From Cryobacterium roopkundense (lineage in GTDB: Bacteria > Actinomycetota > Actinomycetes > Actinomycetales > Microbacteriaceae), in contig NZ_JACHBQ010000001.1 of assembly GCF_014200405.1 (NCBI RefSeq), positions 248,001-312,000 on the forward strand: a DNA stretch of 64,000 bases, in the 5' to 3' direction. Under the pieces are notes generated by a model. It was given only the letters and a program-made list of their open reading frames with translations. It was not told the DNA's origin and did no database searches. Shown here one piece after another: positions 47,397-54,726 of this stretch; the first letter of the stretch is position 1, and each line of letters opens with the position of its first letter. Position numbers and translations under genes: made by a program.

Positions 47397-48215
47397 TTGG
47401 CCGCATTAGGAATGAGAAGGTCCCGTCGTGGGACGACGCCGACACCCGATTCACTCGAAAAAGTGAACACGTCGGTCGATCGTCACACCGGACGCCGTGC
47501 CGCCCCGAAGCGAGCACGACGCGGTGGCGTCAGCAACATCGTCATCATGACTCTCGCCAGCGGCCTCGTTGCCACGATGGCCTTGCCCGCCTACGCGTTC
47601 GCGCCGGGATCCAATGAGGCCACGTTCGAGGCGTCCGCCTCGACGCAGGCGACCAAGGCCGGCGCACAGGCCGTCGAGGTCGACGCCCAGGCAGCAACCG
47701 TGAGTGTGGCCCGTGAGGGCTTCACCGCCACAACGCCCGAAGAGATTCAGGCCGCCGCAACCGCCGCCGCCGCGGAGGCCCGCCGCGTCGCGGTGGCCTC
47801 GCAGCGCACCAGCTATGCAAGCGCGTACACGGGTCCCTCCGCAGCCGACTTCCTCGCGAACCCGAGTCACCCGGCGTTCGACCTGCAGGCCGTGTTCAAC
47901 AAGGCCTCCGAGTATCAGGGCGTTCCCTACGTCTATGGCGGAGCGACTCCGGCCGGTTTCGACTGCTCCGGCTTCATCATGTACGTCTACGCCCAGTTCG
48001 GCATCAGCATGCCGCACTCGTCCACCGGCCAGGGTGCCATGGGCACGCGCATCGCCGAGGAGGACGCCCTTCCCGGTGACCTCGTGATCATGCCAGGCCA
48101 CGACGGTTTCTACGCCGGCAACGGCAATATCCTGCACGCGCCCTACACCGGCCAGAACGTGCGCATCCAGCCCATCTGGTCCGACGACTACTACATCGTG
48201 CGCATCGGAATCTAA
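47397..48215 (+). CDS. Secreted NlpC/P60 (C40) peptidoglycan hydrolase
   Basis: 272 residues from a TTG start, chosen because GGAGG lies 6 nt upstream; GTG at 47370 and ATG at 47412 are alternatives. A hydrophobic signal segment ends around LPAYAFA after an unusually long basic N-terminus. The C-terminal about 110 residues are NlpC/P60, with Cys in GFDCSGFIMYVY, His in GHDGFYAGNG and a polar residue downstream. It should cut peptide cross-links in the cell wall. An Ala-rich linker lies between the signal peptide and the domain. Confidence 0.85.
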   Translation: MAALGMRRSRRGTTPTPDSLEKVNTSVDRHTGRRAAPKRARRGGVSNIVIMTLASGLVATMALPAYAFAPGSNEATFEASASTQATKAGAQAVEVDAQAATVSVAREGFTATTPEEIQAAATAAAAEARRVAVASQRTSYASAYTGPSAADFLANPSHPAFDLQAVFNKASEYQGVPYVYGGATPAGFDCSGFIMYVYAQFGISMPHSSTGQGAMGTRIAEEDALPGDLVIMPGHDGFYAGNGNILHAPYTGQNVRIQPIWSDDYYIVRIGI

Positions 48216-48245
48216 GAACCGCCAGATATGAACATTGTGTAACAC

Positions 48246-48276
48246 AGTGGCGTCCCGTCTATCGCGGGACGCCACT
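48246..48276 (+). terminator. Terminator after the NlpC/P60 gene
   Basis: AGTGGCGTCCCG (48246-48257) pairs over 12 bp with CGGGACGCCACT (48265-48276). Confidence 0.8.
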
Positions 48277-48283
48277 TGTGCGT

Positions 48284-48452
48284 TAACCTGATGTTTCGGT
48301 TGTTTTCAGGCTTGGGAGAGATGATGCACGAGCTACGCACGATCCACACCATGGATCAGCGCGTCGATTCTGTGCGTCGTCATAGTTGTCAGACAGTAAC
48401 GAGCCACTCCGTGGCCTGAAAGGCGTTGTCATTCGTGACAGCGTCTTTTTTT
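48284..48452 (+). ncRNA. Possible small transcript with a 32-residue reading frame
   Basis: A TAACCT -10-like box (48284-48289), a GGGAGAG site, a reading frame at 48321-48419 (MMHELRTIHTMDQRVDSVRR...), and a strong intrinsic terminator at 48421-48452 form a self-contained unit of about 155 nt. It lies between the NlpC terminator and a separate promoter for the HNH gene. No -35 box is evident. It could be a small RNA, a short protein gene or an attenuated leader. Confidence 0.4.
48421..48452 (+). terminator. Intrinsic terminator with UUCG loop
   Basis: AGGCGTTGTCA (48421-48431) pairs with TGACAGCGTCT (48436-48446), two G-U pairs, around TTCG, followed by seven T. It is the most canonical terminator in this part of the window, yet no annotated gene ends just upstream. 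Confidence 0.85.
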
Positions 48453-48454
48453 GT

Positions 48455-48483
48455 TTGATCGCTCGTTCCCACCTGCTTACGAC
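48455..48483 (+). promoter_or_regulatory. Candidate promoter of the HNH gene
   Basis: TTGATC (48455-48460)-N17-TACGAC (48478-48483), just after the terminator and 55 nt before the HNH start codon. Confidence 0.45.
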
Positions 48484-48537
48484 AGAAAAGCAGTTCGAAT
48501 GGCTGGAAGCCGTCCAGTCTCCTTCGAAAGGGAGCGC

Positions 48538-49038
48538 ATGCGAACACTGGTCCTCAACGCGGGGTACGAGCCCCTCGCCGTGGTGAGCTACAAGCGGGCA
48601 CTGATTCTGGTGATGAACCAGAAGGCGACGATCGTGCAGTCCGATCGGGGGCATCCGGTCTTCGCCTCCTCGGGCTCCTGGGATCGGCCGAGCGTTATTC
48701 TGCTCACCCGCTACGTGCGACTTCCCCGCGGACGGATCGTGCCGGTGAGCCGGCGCGGCGTGCTGCGCCGCGACAATCACCGCTGCTGCTACTGCGGTAA
48801 GTCCGCCGCCACCATCGACCACATCCTGCCGCGCTCGCGCGGCGGGCGCGATACCTGGGACAACCTCGCCGCCTGCTGTCTCACGTGCAACAACTCCAAG
48901 AGCGACCACACTCCGGCCGAGATGGGCTGGAGCCTGCGTTTTCTCCCACGGATGCCGCAGGGCGCGACCTGGGTCGTGCGCGGCGTGGAGCATCCGCTCG
49001 AGCAGTGGGACGAATACCTGGCCACCGCAGCCGCGTAG
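48538..49038 (+). CDS. HNH-nuclease-domain protein
   Basis: 166 residues starting MRTLVLNAGYEPLAVVSYKR, with a C-terminal HNH fold: paired zinc Cys (CCYCGK and CCLTCNNSKSDH) around DHILPRSRGGRDTW. The first 80 residues are conserved with this actinobacterial family and are not found in homing endonucleases. It is a chromosomal housekeeping-type HNH protein of unknown target, not part of a visible restriction or phage module. GGGAG precedes the ATG. Confidence 0.9.
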   Translation: MRTLVLNAGYEPLAVVSYKRALILVMNQKATIVQSDRGHPVFASSGSWDRPSVILLTRYVRLPRGRIVPVSRRGVLRRDNHRCCYCGKSAATIDHILPRSRGGRDTWDNLAACCLTCNNSKSDHTPAEMGWSLRFLPRMPQGATWVVRGVEHPLEQWDEYLATAAA

Positions 49039-49067
49039 CCCGCCCTCCGTCTACGCCGCGCCGGCGG

Positions 49068-49198
49068 CGCGCGCCCGAACGGTCGGGCGCGCCCGCTACA
49101 GCGTTAGCGCCCCGCGCTAACGGCGCCGGGCCCACCGACGCGCGCCCGTATGGCGGCGCGCGCTCGCTCGAGCGTTAGCGCCCCGCGAGAGCGGCGCC
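49068..49198 (+). repeat. Two tandem copies of a 60-bp GC-rich hairpin repeat
   Basis: Units 49068-49127 and 49139-49198 align without gaps at 49 of 60 bases, offset by 71 bp. Both share AGCGTTAGCGCCCCGCG. Unit 1 forms two hairpins: GCGCGCCCGA/TCGGGCGCGC (49069-49092) and GTTAGCGC/GCGCTAAC (49103-49121). They lie 30 nt past the HNH stop and may end its transcript. A GGGCCCACC box like that of the other repeat family sits between the units (49128-49136). Confidence 0.8.
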
Positions 49199-49263
49199 CG
49201 ATCCGCGTATCGTTAGCGTGCGGGCTCCCCAGCCCGACCAACAGCACGCCGGAGGGAACCGAC

Positions 49264-49656
49264 ATGAGAATCAACATCACCAGCGTGCTCGTCGACGATC
49301 AGGACAAGGCGCTGCGGTTCTACACCGACGTGCTGGGTTTTGTGAAGAAGCATGACATTCCCCTGGGCGGCGAGGACCGATGGCTGACCGTGGTATCGCC
49401 GGAGAACCTCGAGGGCACCGAGCTGCTCCTCGAGCCCAGCGGCCACCCCGCAGCGAAGCCGTTCAAGGACGCCCTGGTGGCCGACGGTATCCCGTTCACG
49501 CAGTTTGCCGTCGACGACGTCACTGCCGAGTATGAGCGGATGCGCGCACTCGGCGTGCGCTTCACGCAAGAGCCCACGGTTATGGGACCGGTGACCACCG
49601 CCGTGCTCGATGACACCTGCGGCAACCTGATCCAAATCGTGCACATGGCCGATTAG
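49264..49656 (+). CDS. VOC-superfamily (glyoxalase-like) protein
   Basis: 130 residues forming two beta-alpha-beta-beta-beta modules: ITSVLVDDQDKALRFYTDVLGF opens the first and PFTQFAVDDVTAEYERMRALGV the second. Metal-ligand candidates are limited; the usual second-module Glu is not obvious (NLIQIVH). Substrate unknown. GGAGGGA precedes the ATG. It is a stand-alone gene. Confidence 0.85.
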   Translation: MRINITSVLVDDQDKALRFYTDVLGFVKKHDIPLGGEDRWLTVVSPENLEGTELLLEPSGHPAAKPFKDALVADGIPFTQFAVDDVTAEYERMRALGVRFTQEPTVMGPVTTAVLDDTCGNLIQIVHMAD

Positions 49657-49763
49657 CCGCCCCTCACCCCACCGCGGATCTCGTCAGCGGCGGGTGCCAC
49701 GCGTCACTCGCGCGCCTTGAGTGAGCGAGCCGAGCGTTGTGAGCGGCTAAACTTGCTGCACCA

Positions 49764-49838
49764 GCCTCTGTAGCTCAACGGAAGAGCAGTTCCGTCCTAA
49801 GGAAACGGTTGGGGGTTCGAATCCCTCCAGGGGCACCA
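49764..49838 (+). tRNA. tRNA-Arg (anticodon CCT)
   Basis: Acceptor GCCTCTG/CAGGGGC, D stem GCTC/GAGC, anticodon loop GTCCTAA (CCT), T arm GGGGG-TTCGAAT-CCCTC. The first anticodon-stem pair is a G-A mismatch. CCA is encoded (49836-49838). TAAACT at 49747-49752 is a likely -10 box. The 210 bp after it hold no gene I can support and no repeat of the tRNA 3' end that would suggest an integrated element. Confidence 0.95.
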
Positions 49839-50050
49839 CGTCAGCATCCGGCACGGCTCGGCGCACAACCGGAGCTTCTGAGACACGGCTGGAAGGTCGG
49901 CCGATGCACCCGGTCTGTCAGAAAAATCGCCGGTTTTAGGTAGCCTCAGCGCCTGGACAGCCTCCTCCCTGGGGCCGGCGCTTCCGTATCTCCCTCGAAC
50001 GCTGTGCACTATGCTGGGCGTCTTGGATCACACCACCGAACGGGGATACC

Positions 50051-50461
50051 GTGAGCGACACCTTCAGCAAAGAGGAAAAAGCCGCGATGAGGGCGGCGGC
50101 TGCCGAAGCCAAGGCTGCAAAAGCAGGGGCCGACCTGGAGGCGGCCTGCCTCGCAGCGATCGCCGAGCTGTCTGGCACAGACAAAGAATTGGCGGAGACA
50201 TTTCACCAGCTGGTCACGACCCACACCAGCCTGGCGGCGAAGACGTGGTACGGCATGCCCGCCTACGCCAACAACGACGGCAAGGTGGTGACCTTCTTCC
50301 AGAGTGCCGCTAAGTTCAAGGTTCGATATGCCACGATCGGGTTTCAGCCCGACGCGAAACTCGATGAGGGCACCTTCTGGCCGACCTCCTTTGCTGTGAC
50401 CCAGCTCACCGCCGCCGATCAGAAGCAGCTGGTGGAATTGCTGAAGAGGGCCGTCGGTTAG
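50051..50461 (+). CDS. DUF1801-like small protein
   Basis: 136 residues from a GTG start with GGGGA upstream. The N-terminal 40 residues are an Ala/Lys/Glu-rich helix; the rest (TWYGMPAYANNDGKVVTFFQ, then KVRYATIGF) matches the DUF1801/YdhG fold, which includes proteins described as iron chaperones. The biochemical role is not established. It is monocistronic. Confidence 0.75.
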   Translation: MSDTFSKEEKAAMRAAAAEAKAAKAGADLEAACLAAIAELSGTDKELAETFHQLVTTHTSLAAKTWYGMPAYANNDGKVVTFFQSAAKFKVRYATIGFQPDAKLDEGTFWPTSFAVTQLTAADQKQLVELLKRAVG

Positions 50462-50620
50462 AAACGGCACGCGTATCCGCTCGTAAACCGGAGTTTCAGC
50501 GACCCGCCTTACGGCGCAAGCCCGGTCTGAGGATCGGGTTGCGGAGTCTCGATTGCGCCGTCGTCGCGCCCCGGCCGGCGGTGGCGACCGTCGCGTTACG
50601 AGCACATTAAGAAGGAGCGG

Positions 50621-50665
50621 ATGCGTCGTGGCATCAAAATTTGCCTGACTAGTGTGTATATATGA
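50621..50665 (+). CDS. 14-codon leader frame overlapping the abgB start
   Basis: AAGAAGGAG lies 4 nt before an ATG that opens MRRGIKICLTSVYI; its TGA overlaps the ATG of the amidohydrolase gene (ATGA). It could couple translation of the two. Alternatively TAGTGT (50650-50655), 6 nt before the abgB ATG, drives a leaderless message and this frame is a chance feature. Confidence 0.35.
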   Translation: MRRGIKICLTSVYI

Positions 50666-52002
50666 GCTTTTCGAACGCACCGAGCACGACGTACCTGCAA
50701 AAGCTTGAGGCCGAAACGGCTCGAAAGATGCAGACCTATGAGTCGGTGCCGTCGCGCTTCGCCGGAGCACCAGCCCCGCTCGCCACGGCCGTCGAGGCGG
50801 AGGTGAACGCCCTCGCGGCCGACCTGCACGACATCGTGCACACCCTGCACGCCGACCCTGAGACCGCCTTCGCAGAGCACCGCAGCGCAGCATTCCTCGT
50901 GCAGGTGCTCGCCAGCCACGGCATCGACGCACAGCTCGGCGTGCACGGGCTCGACACTGCGATCCGCGCCGAGATCGGTTCGGACGCTCGTTCGCAGAGC
51001 GGCCCGGCTATCGGCATTCTCAGCGAGTACGACGCGCTTCCCGACGTGGGCCATGGGTGTGGCCACAATGTGATCGCCGCGACGGGCCTCGGAGCCTTCC
51101 TCGCGCTCGCCAACACTCTCAAGCACAACCCCGACGCCTTCGACGGCCGGGTCGTGTTTCTTGGCACTCCCGCCGAGGAGGGGTCTTCCGGTAAAGAAGT
51201 CATGGCCCGGAACGGCGCCTTCGACGGGCTCGACGCCGCCATCATGGTTCACCCGTACGGCTACGACCTCGCCGATCAGGTGTGGCTCGGCCGCCGCGTG
51301 CTGACCGTAACCTTCAGGGGTGTGGCGGCACACGCATCCGCTCAGCCCTTCATGGGACGCAACGCCCTCGATGCCGCCACGCTCGCGTACCAGGCGATCG
51401 GCCTGTTACGCCAACAGCTGCCGCCGGTCGACAGAGTTCACGCGGTCATTGCCGAGGGCGGCACCAGGCCGAGCATCATTCCCGAGCGGGCCGTGCTCAA
51501 AATCTACGCGCGATCGAAGTTCGCAGAGACCCTCAAAGACCTCAGCGCCCGCCTGAACGACATCGCCGACGGTGCCGCACTGATGACCGGCACAAGCGTC
51601 GAGATTGATTGGGACGAACATGCCCCCTCCCTGCCGGTGCGCACGAACAACGCGCTCACCGGGCGCTGGGTCGCCGCGCAGCAGCGCCGCGGTCGCAGCC
51701 CGCTGCCGCTCGGCGTGGTCTCCGAGACCATCGCCGCCTCGACGGACTTCGGCAACGTGAGCCACCGTATTCCGGGCATCCACCCGCTGATCAAGATCGC
51801 CGCATCCGATGTGGCCCTGCACACCCACGAATTCGCGGCGGCCGCAGCAACGGATGCCGCTGAGCTCGGTGCCCTCGACGGCGCCAGCGGCCTGGCCCTG
51901 ACTGCCCTCGACTTTCTCTGCGACGCCGAGCTGCGCCGGAGCGTGGCAGACGAGTTCGCGGCGCAGGGCGGCCCGGTCGACGTGCCGCATTTCTTCGACT
52001 GA
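50662..52002 (+). CDS. abgB: M20-family amidohydrolase, AbgB-like
   Basis: 446 residues. Metal-site motifs of the M20D group are present: EYDALPDVGHGCGHN, GTPAEEGSSGKEVM and the dimerisation-domain RGVAAHASAQPFMGRNALDA. AbgB is the p-aminobenzoyl-glutamate hydrolase subunit in E. coli. The AbgT-family transporter gene follows by 87 nt, supporting use of p-aminobenzoyl-glutamate or a similar acyl-amino acid. No AbgA partner is present, so it may act alone. Confidence 0.87.
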   Translation: MSFSNAPSTTYLQKLEAETARKMQTYESVPSRFAGAPAPLATAVEAEVNALAADLHDIVHTLHADPETAFAEHRSAAFLVQVLASHGIDAQLGVHGLDTAIRAEIGSDARSQSGPAIGILSEYDALPDVGHGCGHNVIAATGLGAFLALANTLKHNPDAFDGRVVFLGTPAEEGSSGKEVMARNGAFDGLDAAIMVHPYGYDLADQVWLGRRVLTVTFRGVAAHASAQPFMGRNALDAATLAYQAIGLLRQQLPPVDRVHAVIAEGGTRPSIIPERAVLKIYARSKFAETLKDLSARLNDIADGAALMTGTSVEIDWDEHAPSLPVRTNNALTGRWVAAQQRRGRSPLPLGVVSETIAASTDFGNVSHRIPGIHPLIKIAASDVALHTHEFAAAAATDAAELGALDGASGLALTALDFLCDAELRRSVADEFAAQGGPVDVPHFFD

Positions 52003-52089
52003 CGTTTCTCGCGGGTCACCAGCACCGATCTCCTGACTCACCGACCGTCCGGCTCGATCCATAGCAAGGTCCCCAGCAAGGTAGGTTCC

Positions 52090-53679
52090 ATGTCATCAGT
52101 AGCACCGTCTTCAGCTCCGCCGCTCACCCGTCGCACTGTCGTGATCGATCGCCTGCTGGGCGGCATCGAGCGGGTGGGCAATAAGCTGCCGGACCCGTTC
52201 ATGTTGTTCCTGATTCTGTTCGCGCTCACCGCCGTGGCTTCCACGGCGATGGCGTGGGCCGACGTCTCCGTGCAGGTGCCCGGAAGTGACGAGGTCGCCG
52301 AGATCAAGGGATTCTTCACCGCAGAGGGGCTCACCTGGTTCACCCAGAACATTGGGGCTAACTACCTCGGCTTCCCGCCGCTGGCGACCGTGCTGCCCAT
52401 CCTCCTCGCGGTCGGCGTCGCCGAGAAGTCTGGTTTGCTCGCGGCGCTCATTCGCCGGGCGTTCGGCTCCGCTCCGCGCTGGTCGCTCCCGTACGCCGTG
52501 GCATTTGTGGGGGTCATGGGATCGATCATGTCCGACGCCGCCTTCGTGGTGATTCCCCCGCTCGCCGCCCTTGTCTTCAAGGCCGCTGGCCGACATCCCG
52601 TGGCCGGTCTGCTGGGAGGGTTCGCTGCCGTGGGCGCGGGCTACTCCACGTCGATGTTCGTGACCAGCCTCGATGCGCTCTTTGCCGGTATCACGACCTC
52701 GGTTACGGTGAATCTGCCGAACGCGGGATCGGCCGTGACCCCCGTGTCGAATTACTTCTTCAACGTGGTCTCATCGTTGGTGCTCGTTGCCCTCGCGGGC
52801 TTCATCATCGACAAGGTGCTCGAACCCCGCATCGGCCGCATCGGCATCTCCCGCGACGAGCTGGTCGACGATGACGCTCCCTCGACCGACACCGCTCTGA
52901 GCACCACGCTGACAGCCACCGAACTGCGCGGCCTGCGCTGGTCTTTCGTGACCGGGCTGATCGTTGCCGCGGTGATTCTCGCCGGCGTGCTCCTGCCCGA
53001 CTCGCCGTGGCGCAACGAAGACGGGGGGTTTCTGCCGAGGTCGCCACTGCTGAGCTCGATTGTCTTCATCGTCTTCGCCATGTTCGTGATTCCCGGGTTG
53101 GTGTACGGCAAGATCACCGGCACCATCGCGAAGGGGAGTGACGTGCCGCGAGTGATGGGCCAGGCGGTGAAAGACATGAGCGGGTTCCTGGTACTCGCGT
53201 TTATTCTCGGCCAGTTCATCGCCCTCTTCAACTTCTCCGGAATCGGCAGCTGGATCGCCGTCGCCGGGGCGGGCGGCCTCGAGGCGATCGGCCTCACCGG
53301 TTTCCCGGCGATCCTCGGGTTCGTGCTGCTGGCGTCACTGCTGAACCTCTTCATCATCTCGGGGTCGGCAATGTGGACTCTGATGGCCGCCGTATTCGTG
53401 CCGCTGTTCGTGCTGCTCGGCTACGAACCCGCGTTCATTCAGGGAGCCTTTCGGGTGGGGGACTCGGCCACTCAGGTGCTCACTCCGCTGAACCCCTACA
53501 TGATCGTGCTGCTCACCATGCTGCGCAAGTACGAGCCGCAGGCCGGGCTCGGTACCGTGATCGCGCGCATGCTGCCGTTCGCGGTGACGTTCTGGATCGC
53601 CTGGGTCGCAGTGCTGAGCGTCTTCTACTTCCTCGACCTCCCGATGGGCCCGGGCAACGGCATCATGATCCCGCAGTAG
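52090..53679 (+). CDS. abgT: AbgT-family transporter
   Basis: 529 residues with about eleven to thirteen hydrophobic helices. The N-terminal RLLGGIERVGNKLPDPFMLF and LNPYMIVLLTMLRKYEP near the C-terminus are AbgT hallmarks. E. coli AbgT imports p-aminobenzoyl-glutamate; other members export sulfonamides. Coupling to an AbgB-like hydrolase favours import. A weak AGGTAGG site precedes the ATG. Confidence 0.92.
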   Translation: MSSVAPSSAPPLTRRTVVIDRLLGGIERVGNKLPDPFMLFLILFALTAVASTAMAWADVSVQVPGSDEVAEIKGFFTAEGLTWFTQNIGANYLGFPPLATVLPILLAVGVAEKSGLLAALIRRAFGSAPRWSLPYAVAFVGVMGSIMSDAAFVVIPPLAALVFKAAGRHPVAGLLGGFAAVGAGYSTSMFVTSLDALFAGITTSVTVNLPNAGSAVTPVSNYFFNVVSSLVLVALAGFIIDKVLEPRIGRIGISRDELVDDDAPSTDTALSTTLTATELRGLRWSFVTGLIVAAVILAGVLLPDSPWRNEDGGFLPRSPLLSSIVFIVFAMFVIPGLVYGKITGTIAKGSDVPRVMGQAVKDMSGFLVLAFILGQFIALFNFSGIGSWIAVAGAGGLEAIGLTGFPAILGFVLLASLLNLFIISGSAMWTLMAAVFVPLFVLLGYEPAFIQGAFRVGDSATQVLTPLNPYMIVLLTMLRKYEPQAGLGTVIARMLPFAVTFWIAWVAVLSVFYFLDLPMGPGNGIMIPQ

Positions 53680-53748
53680 GACTTGGCGCAGGAATACTGC
53701 GCACCGCCGTCTCCTTTGAGTCAGTGCAACCCGAAAGGAAATATCTCC

Positions 53749-54711
53749 ATGAGTTCTGCCCCGCCGAAGATCTACGCCCTGCATGAGAACCCGGAGTGGT
53801 TTCCGCCGTTCACGAGGGCCTTCGAAGCCGAGGGCATGGAGGTGGAGGAATGGCTGCTCACCGACGGTGTTCTGGACTTGGATGCGGTACCGCCGGAGGG
53901 CGTCTTCTGGTCGCGCATCAGCGCATCCGCTCACACCCGCGACCACGGACTGTCGAAAGATTACGCGCGTGCCGTGCTGGCCTGGCTGGAGGCGCACGGT
54001 CGTCGCACCGTGAACGGTCGGCGCGTACTCGAACTGGAGATGAGCAAGGTCGAGCAGCTGATGGCGCTCAAGGCCGCCGGCATCGACACCCCGCGCACGG
54101 TGGCAGCGGTTGGCCGCGAGCAGATTCTCGCCGCCGCGCACGACTTTCCGACCCCATTCATGACCAAGCACAACCAGGGCGGCAAGGGTCTGGGCGTGCG
54201 CAAGTTCACCAGCCACGCCGAGCTCGCCGACTACGTGGCGAGCGACGAGTTTGAGGAGCCACAGGACGGCATCACGCTCATTCAGGAGTACATCCAGGCG
54301 AAGGAACCGTTCATCACCCGGGTCGAGATCGTGGGCGGCGAGTTCATGTACGCCGTGAAGGCCGATACCGCGCGCGGCGGCTTCCAACTCTGCCCAGCGG
54401 ATGCCTGCGCCATCGACCCGATCACCCTCCAGCCGATCATGCCGCCCGGAGCCACCATTGCCCCCGTGGCCGGTCAGCAGCTGTTCAGCCTGCGCGAGGA
54501 CTTCGACCACTCGATCATCGACAAGTACCTCGAGTTCGCGCGCCGCAACGGGCTCGAAGTCTGCGGCATCGAATTCATCGAAGCCGAAGACGGCCGCGTG
54601 CTCACGTACGACGTGAACACCAACACGAACTACAACGCCGTCGTGGAGGCCGAGGCCCCGCGCTCGGCTCCGTTTGCCCTCGCCCGGTACCTCAAGGGCC
54701 TCGCGGCCTGA
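53749..54711 (+). CDS. ATP-grasp protein, RimK-like
   Basis: 320 residues with an ATP-grasp fold: FMTKHNQGGKGLGVRKF as the nucleotide loop, LIQEYIQAKEPFITRVEIV, and the Mg-binding acid/Asn pair in YDVNTNTNYN. It belongs near RimK-type alpha-L-glutamate ligases, which join an amino acid to a carboxylate using ATP. It starts 69 nt after the AbgT gene with AAAGGA 8 nt upstream, so it probably shares its transcript. Substrates are unknown. Confidence 0.82.
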   Translation: MSSAPPKIYALHENPEWFPPFTRAFEAEGMEVEEWLLTDGVLDLDAVPPEGVFWSRISASAHTRDHGLSKDYARAVLAWLEAHGRRTVNGRRVLELEMSKVEQLMALKAAGIDTPRTVAAVGREQILAAAHDFPTPFMTKHNQGGKGLGVRKFTSHAELADYVASDEFEEPQDGITLIQEYIQAKEPFITRVEIVGGEFMYAVKADTARGGFQLCPADACAIDPITLQPIMPPGATIAPVAGQQLFSLREDFDHSIIDKYLEFARRNGLEVCGIEFIEAEDGRVLTYDVNTNTNYNAVVEAEAPRSAPFALARYLKGLAA

Positions 54712-54726
54712 GTCGTCTCGCTCGGG

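Noticed and set aside
48538..49038. HNH protein as part of a restriction, intron or phage module
   Set aside because: It has the N-terminus of a conserved chromosomal actinobacterial family, and no methyltransferase, intron or phage gene is nearby.
49839..50050. Integrated element at tRNA-Arg
   Set aside because: No duplicate of the tRNA 3' end, no integrase and no phage genes follow; ordinary genes resume within 220 bp.
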